Shown here: in pieces, positions 7,891 through 15,110 of the stretch
Layout of the letters: each line of letters opens with the position of its first letter
How positions within the stretch are numbered: position 1 is the first letter of the stretch
Assembly (NCBI GenBank): GCA_031961205.1
Contig: JAVRLS010000016.1
Span: 1-16,785 of the forward strand
DNA: 16,785 nucleotides
Reading direction: 5' to 3'
Source: JAVRLS01 sp031961205
Lineage (GTDB): Archaea; Thermoplasmatota; Thermoplasmata; Thermoplasmatales; Thermoplasmataceae
Translations under genes and position numbers: made by a program
Notes under the pieces: generated by a model
Told to the model about the DNA's origin: nothing
The model's input: the letters and a program-made list of their open reading frames with translations, nothing else
The model's database searches: none

Positions 7891-10800
7891 CTCATATCAC
7901 CCAGCATAAGCCTCATAACAACACCAAGAGACATTAGCTCGTCCCTCATAAGCTTGAAAGCATAACTCGTTTCAATCGGGTAAATATTGCCGGTATTACC
8001 GCAAATAGGGCACCTCAGCGTTCCCTTTCTCCTGTCATATATGGCAAGATGTCCGCATGATGGGTTCCCGCACACGTAGAGAACTGTCCCGTCACTCTGA
8101 TCAAGAAGGCGATCCTTAATAACCATTGCTGCTCCGTGTGCTATGAGCGTATCCCTTTCCATCTCTCCAAACCTGAGGCCCCCCTGCCTTGAACGCCCTT
8201 CTGTCGGCTGCCTTGTGAGAATCTGTACGGGTCCCCTTGATCTTGCGTGGAACTTGCCGGCAACCATGTGGTGCAGCTTCTGGTAATATATGACACCGAC
8301 AAATATGTCGGCCTTAAATTTCTCACCGGTTATACCGTCATACATGACTTCGGTTGCAGATTTTCTGAAGCCGTATTTCACAAGATCTTCCCTTAAACTC
8401 TTTTCCGGTTCGCCGCTGAATATTGTTCCATCTATGAGACTTCCGCTTTCAGACGCAATCTTGCCGCCTATCATCTCCAGTATATGGCCGACTGTCATTC
8501 TTGAAGGTATGGAATGCGGATTGAATATAAGATCGGGTATTATGCCATCCTCGGTAAACGGCATGTCCTCCTGGGGTACAACAAGCCCTATAACTCCCTT
8601 CTGCCCGTGCCTTGAAGCAAACTTGTCACCGAGCTCCGGTATCCTCTCGCTCCTGACCTTGATTTTTACCACGCGGCTGTTGCTTTCAGAAACTGTCAGA
8701 AAGACATTATCGACAAAACCTGATTCGTTCGTTCTCATCGTGATTGAAGATTCGCGGCGCCTCTGAGGGCCCAGTTTTTCCTCGCCCTCCTCCAGAAAAC
8801 GCGGAGGCGAAGTCTTGCCTATGAGTACGTCGGATCCTTCGACATGGGATTCCGGGTATATAACCCCATTTTCATCAAGGTTTTTATAATATTCTTCTGC
8901 CCTTGCCCCTATAACGTCATGCGTTGGAATCTCAAACCGGTCTTCCTGGCCTCCGGGGTATCTTCTTTCCTCGGCAGAATACGTTCTGAAAAACGTGCTT
9001 CTTCCCAGGCCGCGCTCAATTGCAGCCTTGTTCATCACAAGAGCATCCTGTATATTGTATCCCTCATATGAAAGAACCGCAACAACAAAGTTCTGGCCAG
9101 CGGGCCTGTGATCGTAATGTATATAGTCCATGACTCTTGTCCTGACCAGGGGAACCTGCGGATAATGCAGGAGATGGCTTCTGGTATCCGGCCTTATGCG
9201 CACATTCGACTGCGCAAGACCAAGAGACTGCTTTGCCATAGCCGAGGCTATTGTTATCCTCGGTGATGAATTATGTTCAGGATATGGAATAATGGAAGCA
9301 ACAACACCGAGTATCATTGCAGGATCTATCTCAAGATGGGTATGATCAATGTTTATGAGCTTTTCACCACTGAACCGGCTGTGGCAAAAACCGCATTCCA
9401 GTGTAATGCTTTCCTCACCTGGATTGAACCAGCTTACAATGGATCTGTACAGATATGAACCGCAGTTGGGGCACTTCTCAGGTATATTATATGCGTACAT
9501 GGCTATATACGCATCTTCCTCTTCTTCAGCATCCAGCCATTCCAGAGCCCCGAGCTTTACAAGGTCCTTTATTTCATATTCATTGTTTTTTAGCCTGTCC
9601 AGCATTTCCCTTGTTATGACGGTTTTGCCTTCCTTTACAATCAGAAGCGGGCGCCTTAGCCGGCCACGATCGCAGTTGACTATAACTTCATTTGTATTAT
9701 CATCAAACCTGACATTCACTTCATCAGAAATCCTGCCACTTCTTCTCTCCGATCTTATCTGTTTCACAAGATAAACAGGATCATCGTGATATCCAATAAA
9801 ATCACCATTCAGGTAAACACGGCCTCTATTCGGGTTTTCACCTGATACCTCCTTTACGTCCATACCCTTCAGGACTTCCATTATAGATTCGGTGTCTATT
9901 CCCTGCGTAACATTGATCAGGAGAGCAGCGTTTTTAACTAATCCGCAGTTCTGGCCTTCCGGAGTCTCATTAGGGCATATCCTTCCCCACTGCGTTGGAT
10001 GCAGGTCACGTGCCTCGAAATGCGGTTGTGTTCTTGTCAGAGGCGATATTATCCTTCTCAGATGGCTTATTGTGCTCAGGTTTGAGACGCGATCAAGAAG
10101 CTGTGATACGCCGGTTCTCCCTCCTATCCAGTTCCCGGTGGACATTGCATGGAGTATCCTCTGCGTGAGAAGATCCTGCCTTACGGCCGGCCTTATCTTT
10201 ATCCCGCGCTTCCTGTTATAAGTCTTTTCAAGCTGATATTTAAGATCCTTCATAACGGATTGGAATGCGCTTCTGAAGAGCTCATCCATCAGGTCGCCCG
10301 CAAGTTTAACTCTCTTGTTTGCAAGGTGGTCCTTATCGTCCTCTTTCCTTATGCCCAGGCTCAGTTCAAGAAGCGATCTGGCCATCCTTCCCAGGTATAT
10401 CGCTTTACGTATACGGTCGGAAGGCGTATCCCCGAGATGCGGAAGCAGTGAGTGGTCAAGCATCTGTGATATCTTCTTATCCCTGAATTCCTTTGCCTGC
10501 CCGGCAGCAAATCTTTTTTCAAGGTATGTTATGGCGTCTTCGCGGTTTTGAACACCGTTAGGAGGCAGATTTTTGGGATTTTTTGAATCCTCTATGTTTT
10601 CGTATATTATAGGTTCCATTGCTGAAACTGAAGCTATTGCATCGTGGGCATCAACATCACGCTCCAGCCCCAGAGCCTTCATCAGTATTATTAGCGGTAC
10701 AGTGCCTGCCACACTTGGAATAGAAACGTTGATGGTTCCATCAGAACCTTTTTCCATTGATGTAAGTGCCCGGAATCCGCCGCGCTGTGAAAATACCTTG

Positions 10801-11474
10801 GCCACTTCAACCTTGGATTCGTATCTTTCTTCCCATTCAACAAGGATTTTATTTGGCGCAAGATCTTCAAGAGAAACTATAACCCTTTCGCTGCCGCCTA
10901 TAATAAAGTAACCCCCCGGATCATCAGGATCTTCGCCCACATACTGGAGTTTTTCCCTTCTTGAGAGCCCGATAGGCCCGTTGTTCTTTTCGATATACTG
11001 ATCGAGGTTGTTCTCGTGAAGTGTACATATTTTTGACCTCACCATCACCGGAACGTCCCCTACCTTTATTGTTTCGGATCCCTTTTCTATACCGTCCTCA
11101 ACTATGCTCAGCTTTAATTTGACAGGGGACATATAATTTAAATCCCTGAGTCTTGCCTCGTTAGGTGTGATCTGGTTGGAAGCCCCGGATGCTTCCTTTA
11201 TTTCAGGCTTACCGACGAATATTGTCTGTTCCCCGATATATTTGCCGTTTTCACGCCGCCTTCCGTAGTATACCCTTATATCATGGCCTGATGTTTTTGC
11301 AGGGTCCAGTATCATTACTCCGGGATCAGAATCATCCGAAACTTTTGTTTCATCCACTATCTGCTGCATTATGCTGTTAATGTTGTCTGGCGTGGAATAA
11401 AACGAATTCATTGAATCGATTTGATGGTTCACGATACCGGATTTTTTAAAAAATGCATCAATAATTTCTTTCAC
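7887..11474 (-). CDS. rpoB: RNA polymerase subunit B (Rpo2), undivided
   Basis: The second-largest subunit as one chain of 1195 residues, not split into B' and B'' as in many methanogens and haloarchaea. Conserved blocks include DVPVMVRSKIC, the GLVKNAALL segment after the fork, YPEHNSSPR, the active-site basic loop KFASRHGQKG (951-960), GEMERDTLIAHGA, and the C-terminal zinc ribbon Cys1135, Cys1140, Cys1155, Cys1158. A further Cys4 motif, Cys668, Cys671, Cys694 and Cys697, lies in an insertion between DAEEEEDAYIA and HTHLEIDP, where other archaeal and eukaryotic B subunits have only about ten residues. Start is GTG at 11474, overlapping the rpoH stop as GTGA, with GAGGTG five bases upstream. 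B closes the cleft with A' and binds the RNA-DNA hybrid. Confidence 0.98.
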   Translation of the reverse strand: MKEIIDAFFKKSGIVNHQIDSMNSFYSTPDNINSIMQQIVDETKVSDDSDPGVMILDPAKTSGHDIRVYYGRRRENGKYIGEQTIFVGKPEIKEASGASNQITPNEARLRDLNYMSPVKLKLSIVEDGIEKGSETIKVGDVPVMVRSKICTLHENNLDQYIEKNNGPIGLSRREKLQYVGEDPDDPGGYFIIGGSERVIVSLEDLAPNKILVEWEERYESKVEVAKVFSQRGGFRALTSMEKGSDGTINVSIPSVAGTVPLIILMKALGLERDVDAHDAIASVSAMEPIIYENIEDSKNPKNLPPNGVQNREDAITYLEKRFAAGQAKEFRDKKISQMLDHSLLPHLGDTPSDRIRKAIYLGRMARSLLELSLGIRKEDDKDHLANKRVKLAGDLMDELFRSAFQSVMKDLKYQLEKTYNRKRGIKIRPAVRQDLLTQRILHAMSTGNWIGGRTGVSQLLDRVSNLSTISHLRRIISPLTRTQPHFEARDLHPTQWGRICPNETPEGQNCGLVKNAALLINVTQGIDTESIMEVLKGMDVKEVSGENPNRGRVYLNGDFIGYHDDPVYLVKQIRSERRSGRISDEVNVRFDDNTNEVIVNCDRGRLRRPLLIVKEGKTVITREMLDRLKNNEYEIKDLVKLGALEWLDAEEEEDAYIAMYAYNIPEKCPNCGSYLYRSIVSWFNPGEESITLECGFCHSRFSGEKLINIDHTHLEIDPAMILGVVASIIPYPEHNSSPRITIASAMAKQSLGLAQSNVRIRPDTRSHLLHYPQVPLVRTRVMDYIHYDHRPAGQNFVVAVLSYEGYNIQDALVMNKAAIERGLGRSTFFRTYSAEERRYPGGQEDRFEIPTHDVIGARAEEYYKNLDENGVIYPESHVEGSDVLIGKTSPPRFLEEGEEKLGPQRRRESSITMRTNESGFVDNVFLTVSESNSRVVKIKVRSERIPELGDKFASRHGQKGVIGLVVPQEDMPFTEDGIIPDLIFNPHSIPSRMTVGHILEMIGGKIASESGSLIDGTIFSGEPEKSLREDLVKYGFRKSATEVMYDGITGEKFKADIFVGVIYYQKLHHMVAGKFHARSRGPVQILTRQPTEGRSRQGGLRFGEMERDTLIAHGAAMVIKDRLLDQSDGTVLYVCGNPSCGHLAIYDRRKGTLRCPICGNTGNIYPIETSYAFKLMRDELMSLGVVMRLMLGDMR

Positions 11475-11734
11475 TTAAACACCTCAGATGTAACAACTCT
11501 ATAATAAACAGAATGGCCCATTGTAGAACTTTTCCTTATAATCTGAACCATTGTGCCATCCTTAATCTTGCCGTGAATGGATTCAAGTGCCTTAATAACC
11601 GGATCGTTAATGCTGATTTTTGGAAGATAATCTTTTTCTATGTTAAGTTTGCTTAATATTTCCTTCTCCTCTTCTTCACTTACAAGATGATGTTCTGGCA
11701 CAAGCCCATGGTCTAATACATTAAATTTCGCCAT
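11471..11734 (-). CDS. rpoH: RNA polymerase subunit H (Rpo5)
   Basis: The small subunit H, homologous to the C-terminal domain of eukaryotic Rpb5, which forms part of the lower jaw that grips downstream DNA. About 87 residues from the ATG at 11734. The family start MAKFNVLDHGLVPEHH and the end IIRKSSTMGHSVYYRVV are clear; a charged stretch, SEEEEKEILSKL, links them. A GTG at 11746 also opens the frame but would lack a ribosome binding site and add four atypical residues. GGTG lies nine bases before the chosen ATG. The first protein gene of the rpoH-rpoB-rpoA1-rpoA2-nusA operon, it lies only 16 bases after the 3' end of tRNA-Lys and has no room for a promoter of its own. Confidence 0.96.
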   Translation of the reverse strand: MAKFNVLDHGLVPEHHLVSEEEEKEILSKLNIEKDYLPKISINDPVIKALESIHGKIKDGTMVQIIRKSSTMGHSVYYRVVTSEVFK

Positions 11735-11750
11735 TTTCAACCACACCTGA

Positions 11751-11824
11751 CGGGCCCAGGGGGGTTCGAACCCCCGACCGCCTGGTTAAAAGCCAGATGC
11801 TCTACCTGGCTGAGCTATGGGCCC
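11751..11824 (-). tRNA. tRNA-Lys (TTT)
   Basis: Read on the minus strand, acceptor GGGCCCA pairs with TGGGCCC and the discriminator is G. The D arm (TAGCTCAG), a stem-loop with CTTTTAA giving anticodon TTT, and the T arm GGGGG-TTCGAAC-CCCCC are all present. CCA is not encoded. It lies immediately upstream of and in the same direction as rpoH, and is probably the first gene on the polymerase transcript. Confidence 0.97.
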
Positions 11825-11861
11825 ATTACTGAAAGCCTACATCGTTTCTCGATTAATAAAC

Positions 11862-11871
11862 GTTTTTAAGC
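11862..11871 (-). promoter_or_regulatory. TATA box for tRNA-Lys and probably the rpo operon
   Basis: On the minus strand, CTTAAAAACG lies about 40 bases before the tRNA. A start site 25 bases downstream would fall near 11840, giving a tRNA leader of about 15 bases. No other TATA element can serve rpoH, because the tRNA and a 16-base spacer fill the space. A second A+T-rich element (ACTTAAATATCG) at about 11894-11905 is an alternative. Confidence 0.5.
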
Positions 11872-11930
11872 GTTCGGTCTTAATTCCTGATCGATATTTA
11901 AGTTTTGGCAATGAAGCTGCGGTTGACCGG

Positions 11931-12749
11931 CTACTCGTCCTCAACGCCCCTGTATCTTTTTAGTGATACCTCAAATATTTCTCCAAGGGATCCAAGCGTG
12001 TTGAGTACTTCATCCACTGTACTCTGGTCTACATTCATATTCCTGGCAGCAACGACGATGTCTTCGTATTTACAGCCCTTTCCGTCACTGTCATTCTCTT
12101 TGATATATTTCAGAATCATATCTCTGGCCTCCGGCACCTTTGCTTCTGCCTTGGAAGAAACAACCGCAGTTTCTATGCCGTCAATAAGCTTCTGAAAATC
12201 ATAATCCTTAAAGTTCTTGATGGATGCCAGTGCACATTCAGCTTCATAATTTGTATAGCCCATCTGAACCATTTTATTAATGTCAGGATCCTCTATCTTC
12301 ATGATCTCCCTTATGGCAAATATTTTTTTCTTTGTACTGTAAGATGTCATGATCGTCCAGTAATCCATTTCGTTTGTTTCTATTTTTGAAACTATTTCAG
12401 GCCTGATCGAAAAAATATAACTTCCTTCATTCGTCTTGAAGGGATTTATCTTTCCTGAAAGCATAATTTTATCTTCAGTTTCAAGTGAATCGAGCATTTT
12501 CTGTTCCTCAGGATTAAATCCGCCTGCGAACGCTGATACGTAAAATAGTCCAAGGGAATCTGAAACTGTAACCCGTGTCATTTTATCATCAGACTGCTTT
12601 GACATCACAGTTCCACAGAACAGAACCCGCTTTGCTTTTGTTCCCAGAGGCGTCAGGGCGTATAGTTTTTTTTCTTCATCTTCAAGTGCTATGGCATCTC
12701 TGAGTTCCGATGAAAATATCCAGTTGTCTCTCTCACGTTTTCGCATCAT
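11931..12749 (-). CDS. RPA-associated protein (OB fold plus C-terminal winged-helix-like domain)
   Basis: A 272-residue protein of the kind commonly encoded next to archaeal RPA (COG3390-type, from memory). It is thought to bind RPA and modulate single-strand DNA binding in replication and repair. An OB fold spans about residues 40-120 (RVLFCGTV, RVTVSDSLGLFYVSAF, MLSGKINPF). A helical linker follows. A C-terminal region of about 206-265 looks winged-helix-like (ARDMILKYIKEND, YEDIVVAARNM, VDEVLNTLGSLGEIFE). There are no zinc cysteines, unlike its partner. It overlaps the rpa gene by ATGA with GAGGAGG seven bases upstream, so the pair is probably made in stoichiometric amounts. The stop lies about 107 bases before tRNA-Lys on the same strand with no clear T-run in between. 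Confidence 0.85.
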   Translation of the reverse strand: MMRKRERDNWIFSSELRDAIALEDEEKKLYALTPLGTKAKRVLFCGTVMSKQSDDKMTRVTVSDSLGLFYVSAFAGGFNPEEQKMLDSLETEDKIMLSGKINPFKTNEGSYIFSIRPEIVSKIETNEMDYWTIMTSYSTKKKIFAIREIMKIEDPDINKMVQMGYTNYEAECALASIKNFKDYDFQKLIDGIETAVVSSKAEAKVPEARDMILKYIKENDSDGKGCKYEDIVVAARNMNVDQSTVDEVLNTLGSLGEIFEVSLKRYRGVEDE

Positions 12750-13822
12750 TGGAATTCCTCCTCAACTAATTTTTCAACACTTTTAACATCGTCCGGACCG
12801 ATATCTTTAATGGAAGTTACACGCAATGAAAAACCATTGTTTCCGGATCTTATATTCCCGGATACGGAAAGACATTTTCCTTTAAGATTTTTTTCCATCA
12901 ATGGATGAAGATTGATTTCATAGGCTCTTTTCTGGAATTCATCCGCTTTCATGTTTATAAATGGGAGAAGGGAATCGCTGTTCACAAAACACATCAGGTC
13001 TTCCGTTCCATCAGAGATGAGGAAATAACCAAAAAGATCGAATATGGCCGGAGCATCAGGATGGTCTTTGCAGTGATCATCCTCAAGTATCTTTCTGCAC
13101 ACGGAACATTTCCTGTTAATTTTTACATTCGCTCCGACACTTATAACAAAACCGTTGACAGTTATGCCTCCGACCGGAGATTTAATTTCCGATATAAGCA
13201 TGTATTTTTTGCCCTCCGGGATTTCTGCCTTTACTTTTTCGATTTCAGTGGTTTCTCCTATCGAAAGTCCAAGATAACCGTTGAACTGGGAGACCTTGGC
13301 CCCGTCAATTTTAACGGTTGAATTTTCTTCAAGCTTTTTCCCGAATGACGAAATCCTGACCCTTGCAGTTTCATCTTCTATATATCCCTGATATACCAGG
13401 CGTTCCTGGCCGTCACGGATATATTTTTTCTGCGAGATTCCGGTGATTCTGCCTATAACCGATACGTAGTAAGCATTTGCGGGTATATCCCTTATCTTTA
13501 AAAGGTCCGATACCCTCTTGACCTCAATGTCTTCGTTTGGCTTCAGGATCACCTGCGACCGTGAATCAATATAAAACCTTATTTTGCCGTTGTATAAATT
13601 TGATGAGCCGTTTTTGATCTCCACAGCATCTCCGGATTTTACAGTAGCGATCAGAGTCCATGCCGTGAAAGGTATGGTTCCAGTATCGTCTCCTAATATT
13701 CCGTAATAATACGTCGTTTCCCCTTTCTCGTTTTTTGTGACTCTTTTATCGACTGAAAGAATTTTTGCAATTATATCAATGTTCTGATAATTTTGGTTTA
13801 TGTCTTTTATCTTATATTTCAT
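12746..13822 (-). CDS. rpa: Replication protein A, single-stranded-DNA-binding protein
   Basis: A 358-residue archaeal RPA that coats single-stranded DNA during replication, repair and recombination. Two OB folds are visible at about 13-92 and 117-194, the second with GRITGISQKKYIRDGQE. A third, zinc-containing domain spans about 215-335. Its finger is Cys239, Cys242, Cys251 and His254 (C-x2-C-x8-C-x2-H), the arrangement of RPA70-type C-terminal domains. The C-terminal tail is acidic (EKLVEEEF), as expected for a protein-interaction end. The ATG at 13822 follows a TATA box by about 35 bases, so the leader is short. It is the first gene of a two-gene operon with the RPA-associated protein. Confidence 0.93.
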   Translation of the reverse strand: MKYKIKDINQNYQNIDIIAKILSVDKRVTKNEKGETTYYYGILGDDTGTIPFTAWTLIATVKSGDAVEIKNGSSNLYNGKIRFYIDSRSQVILKPNEDIEVKRVSDLLKIRDIPANAYYVSVIGRITGISQKKYIRDGQERLVYQGYIEDETARVRISSFGKKLEENSTVKIDGAKVSQFNGYLGLSIGETTEIEKVKAEIPEGKKYMLISEIKSPVGGITVNGFVISVGANVKINRKCSVCRKILEDDHCKDHPDAPAIFDLFGYFLISDGTEDLMCFVNSDSLLPFINMKADEFQKRAYEINLHPLMEKNLKGKCLSVSGNIRSGNNGFSLRVTSIKDIGPDDVKSVEKLVEEEFQ

Positions 13823-13856
13823 GATATATTACCGGCCTTAACTTGATCTCAAATAA

Positions 13857-13865
13857 CTATATATG
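13857..13865 (-). promoter_or_regulatory. TATA box for the rpa operon
   Basis: Minus-strand CATATATAG sits about 38 bases before the rpa ATG. Transcription would start near 13835, leaving a leader of about a dozen bases with only a weak GGTAA as ribosome binding site. Confidence 0.5.
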
Positions 13866-14190
13866 TTTTCATCGGCAACTTTGCACCGGATTCATGTCAA
13901 TTGCTTTGTCTATGAGAGTTCGTATGAATCTTATCGTTTTAAGGTTGCTATCGTAATATCCATGATTTCCGGATACCGCAGGCCCGGAGATATTCTTCCA
14001 TTCACGTAAAATCTCTTAACTTAGCGGATACAGGCATACATGGATCGGCATGTTATTCGATCAATTCCATTTCTGTCCGCAAGCCTGCAGGATGTGGATC
14101 GAATGATTCGGCTCTATTTTTTAATCACCGGCGATTTCGAAGGGAATAGATGCTTGCCAAAGTTAAAATATATAGTTTACATAACTGAAA
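13866..14190. other. Gene-free region between rpa and the ArsR-type regulator
   Basis: About 400 bases separate the two divergent starts at 13822 and 14239. I find no convincing gene, tRNA or repeat array here; the open frames are about 20 codons or shorter. The composition is mixed, not uniformly A+T rich, which is long for this compact genome. It holds one imperfect hairpin (13955-13994), listed separately, and several GATCGA/CGAAT-type words around 14040-14110 without clear order. It may hold regulatory sites or the remains of a lost gene. Confidence 0.5.
13955..13994. repeat. Imperfect inverted repeat (bulged hairpin)
   Basis: AATATC (13955-13960) and TCCGG (13968-13972) pair with CCGGA (13984-13988) and GATATT (13989-13994). 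This gives 11 base pairs with a seven-base bulge on one side and an 11-base loop. No T-run follows on either strand, so it is not an obvious terminator. It could be an operator or a structured RNA element. Confidence 0.35.
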
Positions 14191-14195
14191 TATAA

Positions 14196-14210
14196 TCAAA
14201 TATAAATATC
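14196..14210 (+). promoter_or_regulatory. TATA box for the ArsR-type regulator
   Basis: An A/T-only stretch, TCAAATATAAATAT and neighbours, lies about 35 bases before the ATG at 14239. Transcription would start near 14230. Just upstream, AGTT-TACAT-AACT (about 14173-14185) is a short inverted repeat that could be an autoregulatory operator. Confidence 0.45.
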
Positions 14211-14238
14211 AATCTTTAAGGAATTAAAAGTGATATAC

Positions 14239-14568
14239 ATGGATCCGGAACACTGTGATTTTAAGAACGTTGAGAAAATATTTCCATCTCAATTTGAAAA
14301 AAAGGAAAGAATCATGGCAGCATTAGCGAATAAAAATCGAATCGCAATAATTTACGCGCTCCTCAAATACGGTGAGCTATGCGCGTGTGATCTTTCGCCC
14401 GCAATTGGACTTTCACAACCAGCCGTAACACTGCATCTCCAGAAGTTATACAATGCCGGAATACTGAAGAAAAGGGAGAAAGGGAAATTTACCTACTTCT
14501 ACATAAACGATGATGAGAGGGCATTAATCTCTTCATTTATACTTGAAAATCACCCGCTTAAAGCTTAA
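14239..14568 (+). CDS. ArsR/SmtB-family winged-helix regulator, CadC-like metal motif
   Basis: A 109-residue single-domain winged-helix DNA-binding protein. The core is LANKNRIAIIYALLKYGELCACDL, then the recognition helix SQPAVTLHLQKLYNAGILKKR and the wing GKFTYFYIN. Cys48 and Cys50 form the ELCxCDL metal-sensing motif of ArsR and CadC. The third cysteine of plasmid ArsR is Ser53 here, but an N-terminal Cys6, with His5, is placed as in CadC, where N-terminal cysteines join the Cys-x-Cys pair to bind Cd, Pb or Zn. A soft-metal sensor that leaves DNA on metal binding is therefore likely (inference). I chose the ATG at 14239 because GTGAT lies four bases before it; a GTG at 14230 would add three residues. 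No metal exporter or reductase is adjacent, so its target is open. Confidence 0.9.
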   Translation: MDPEHCDFKNVEKIFPSQFEKKERIMAALANKNRIAIIYALLKYGELCACDLSPAIGLSQPAVTLHLQKLYNAGILKKREKGKFTYFYINDDERALISSFILENHPLKA

Positions 14569-14735
14569 AGCATATTTAGTTCCAGAAGTTAGATAAGATG
14601 AAAAGCTGATGATCTATCCTATCAATGCAAATATAACAAATGGATTTTTAAAAAAGAACCGAAAAATAATGGCCGGATTATCGCTCCATGAAATTTACAT
14701 GCGCGGAAATAGAACAGATCGTTTTATTTAAAAAC

Positions 14736-14753
14736 ACTTATGTTTAAATAAGT
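14736..14753 (+). promoter_or_regulatory. Promoter with inverted repeat ahead of the DUF5752-like gene
   Basis: The TATA-like TTTAAATA lies inside an inverted repeat, ACTTAT-GTTTAA-ATAAGT. A start site 25 bases downstream would coincide with the ATG at 14771, so the message is probably leaderless. A repressor on this repeat would cover the TATA box. The word TTATGT also occurs, on the other strand, in the promoter of the neighbouring ArsR-type gene. Confidence 0.4.
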
Positions 14754-14770
14754 AAATATATTGATATATC

Positions 14771-15091
14771 ATGGAACCTTTTTATTTTAAAAAATATGAT
14801 GAAACGATAGGGATTGCCTGTGATATCAATGATCTTAAAAAGGAGATTCAAAGACTCAAAGTAGAGAATCCGCTCAGCGTTGAGTACCATTTAAGAGAGG
14901 GTCATATAGTGCAGTGGTTAAATTATATAGGAGAGAAAAAGGCAGCTTCGGAATTAGCCGGCATTAACGATATTGACGGAGCATTGAAAATTCTGGAACA
15001 GACCGGGGCCCACAAGAGGAAACCCGGAGGAATGGGGGGAGGTCCAGGGAGCACGAAAAAGAAGATGGGGGTAAAGTCAGGATTTCAATAG
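14771..15091 (+). CDS. DUF5752-like small protein with Gly/Lys-rich tail
   Basis: A 106-residue protein of unknown function. Residues 1-75 resemble the DUF5752 family found scattered in archaea and bacteria, judged from memory: PFYFKKYDETIGIA at the start, then SVEYHLREGHIVQWL (36-50), like the family's S-x-x-(Y/F)-H-x-x-x-G-x-x-x-x-W pattern. It has no signal peptide or membrane segment. The last 28 residues (79-106) are a basic, low-complexity tail with two glycine clusters, GGMGGG and GPG, and KRK and KKK groups. Such a tail might bind nucleic acid or another protein (inference). Its promoter follows the ArsR-type gene by about 160 bases and may be under that regulator. It converges on nep1 with only 19 bases between the stops. 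Confidence 0.7.
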   Translation: MEPFYFKKYDETIGIACDINDLKKEIQRLKVENPLSVEYHLREGHIVQWLNYIGEKKAASELAGINDIDGALKILEQTGAHKRKPGGMGGGPGSTKKKMGVKSGFQ

Positions 15092-15108
15092 GCAATAATT
15101 CGAATTGC
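15092..15108. terminator. Possible two-way terminator between convergent genes
   Basis: A short inverted repeat, GCAAT-AATTCGA-ATTGC, with a perfect ten-base palindrome AATTCGAATT inside, fills the gap between the stops of the DUF5752-like gene and nep1. There is no T-run, so the terminator role is only suggested by position. Confidence 0.25.
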
Positions 15109-15110
15109 AT

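Noticed and set aside
3271..9774. Several long open frames of 100-190 codons on the plus strand opposite rpoB, rpoA1, rpoA2 and nusA
   Set aside because: They lie antisense to strongly conserved genes, show no family motifs, and have Ser- and Leu-rich low-quality composition typical of reverse-strand shadows.
12905..13321. A 138-codon open frame on the plus strand opposite rpa
   Set aside because: The rpa frame has clear OB folds and a zinc finger; the antisense frame has no motif.
14040..14110. Repeated GATCGA/CGAAT-type words suggesting a repeat array
   Set aside because: The copies are few, irregular and too short; no CRISPR-like or tandem structure emerges.
14590..14625. Box C/D-like words (CTGATGA) after the ArsR-type gene
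   Set aside because: Only one overlapping C/D-like word is present, without a second pair at proper spacing or flanking stem.
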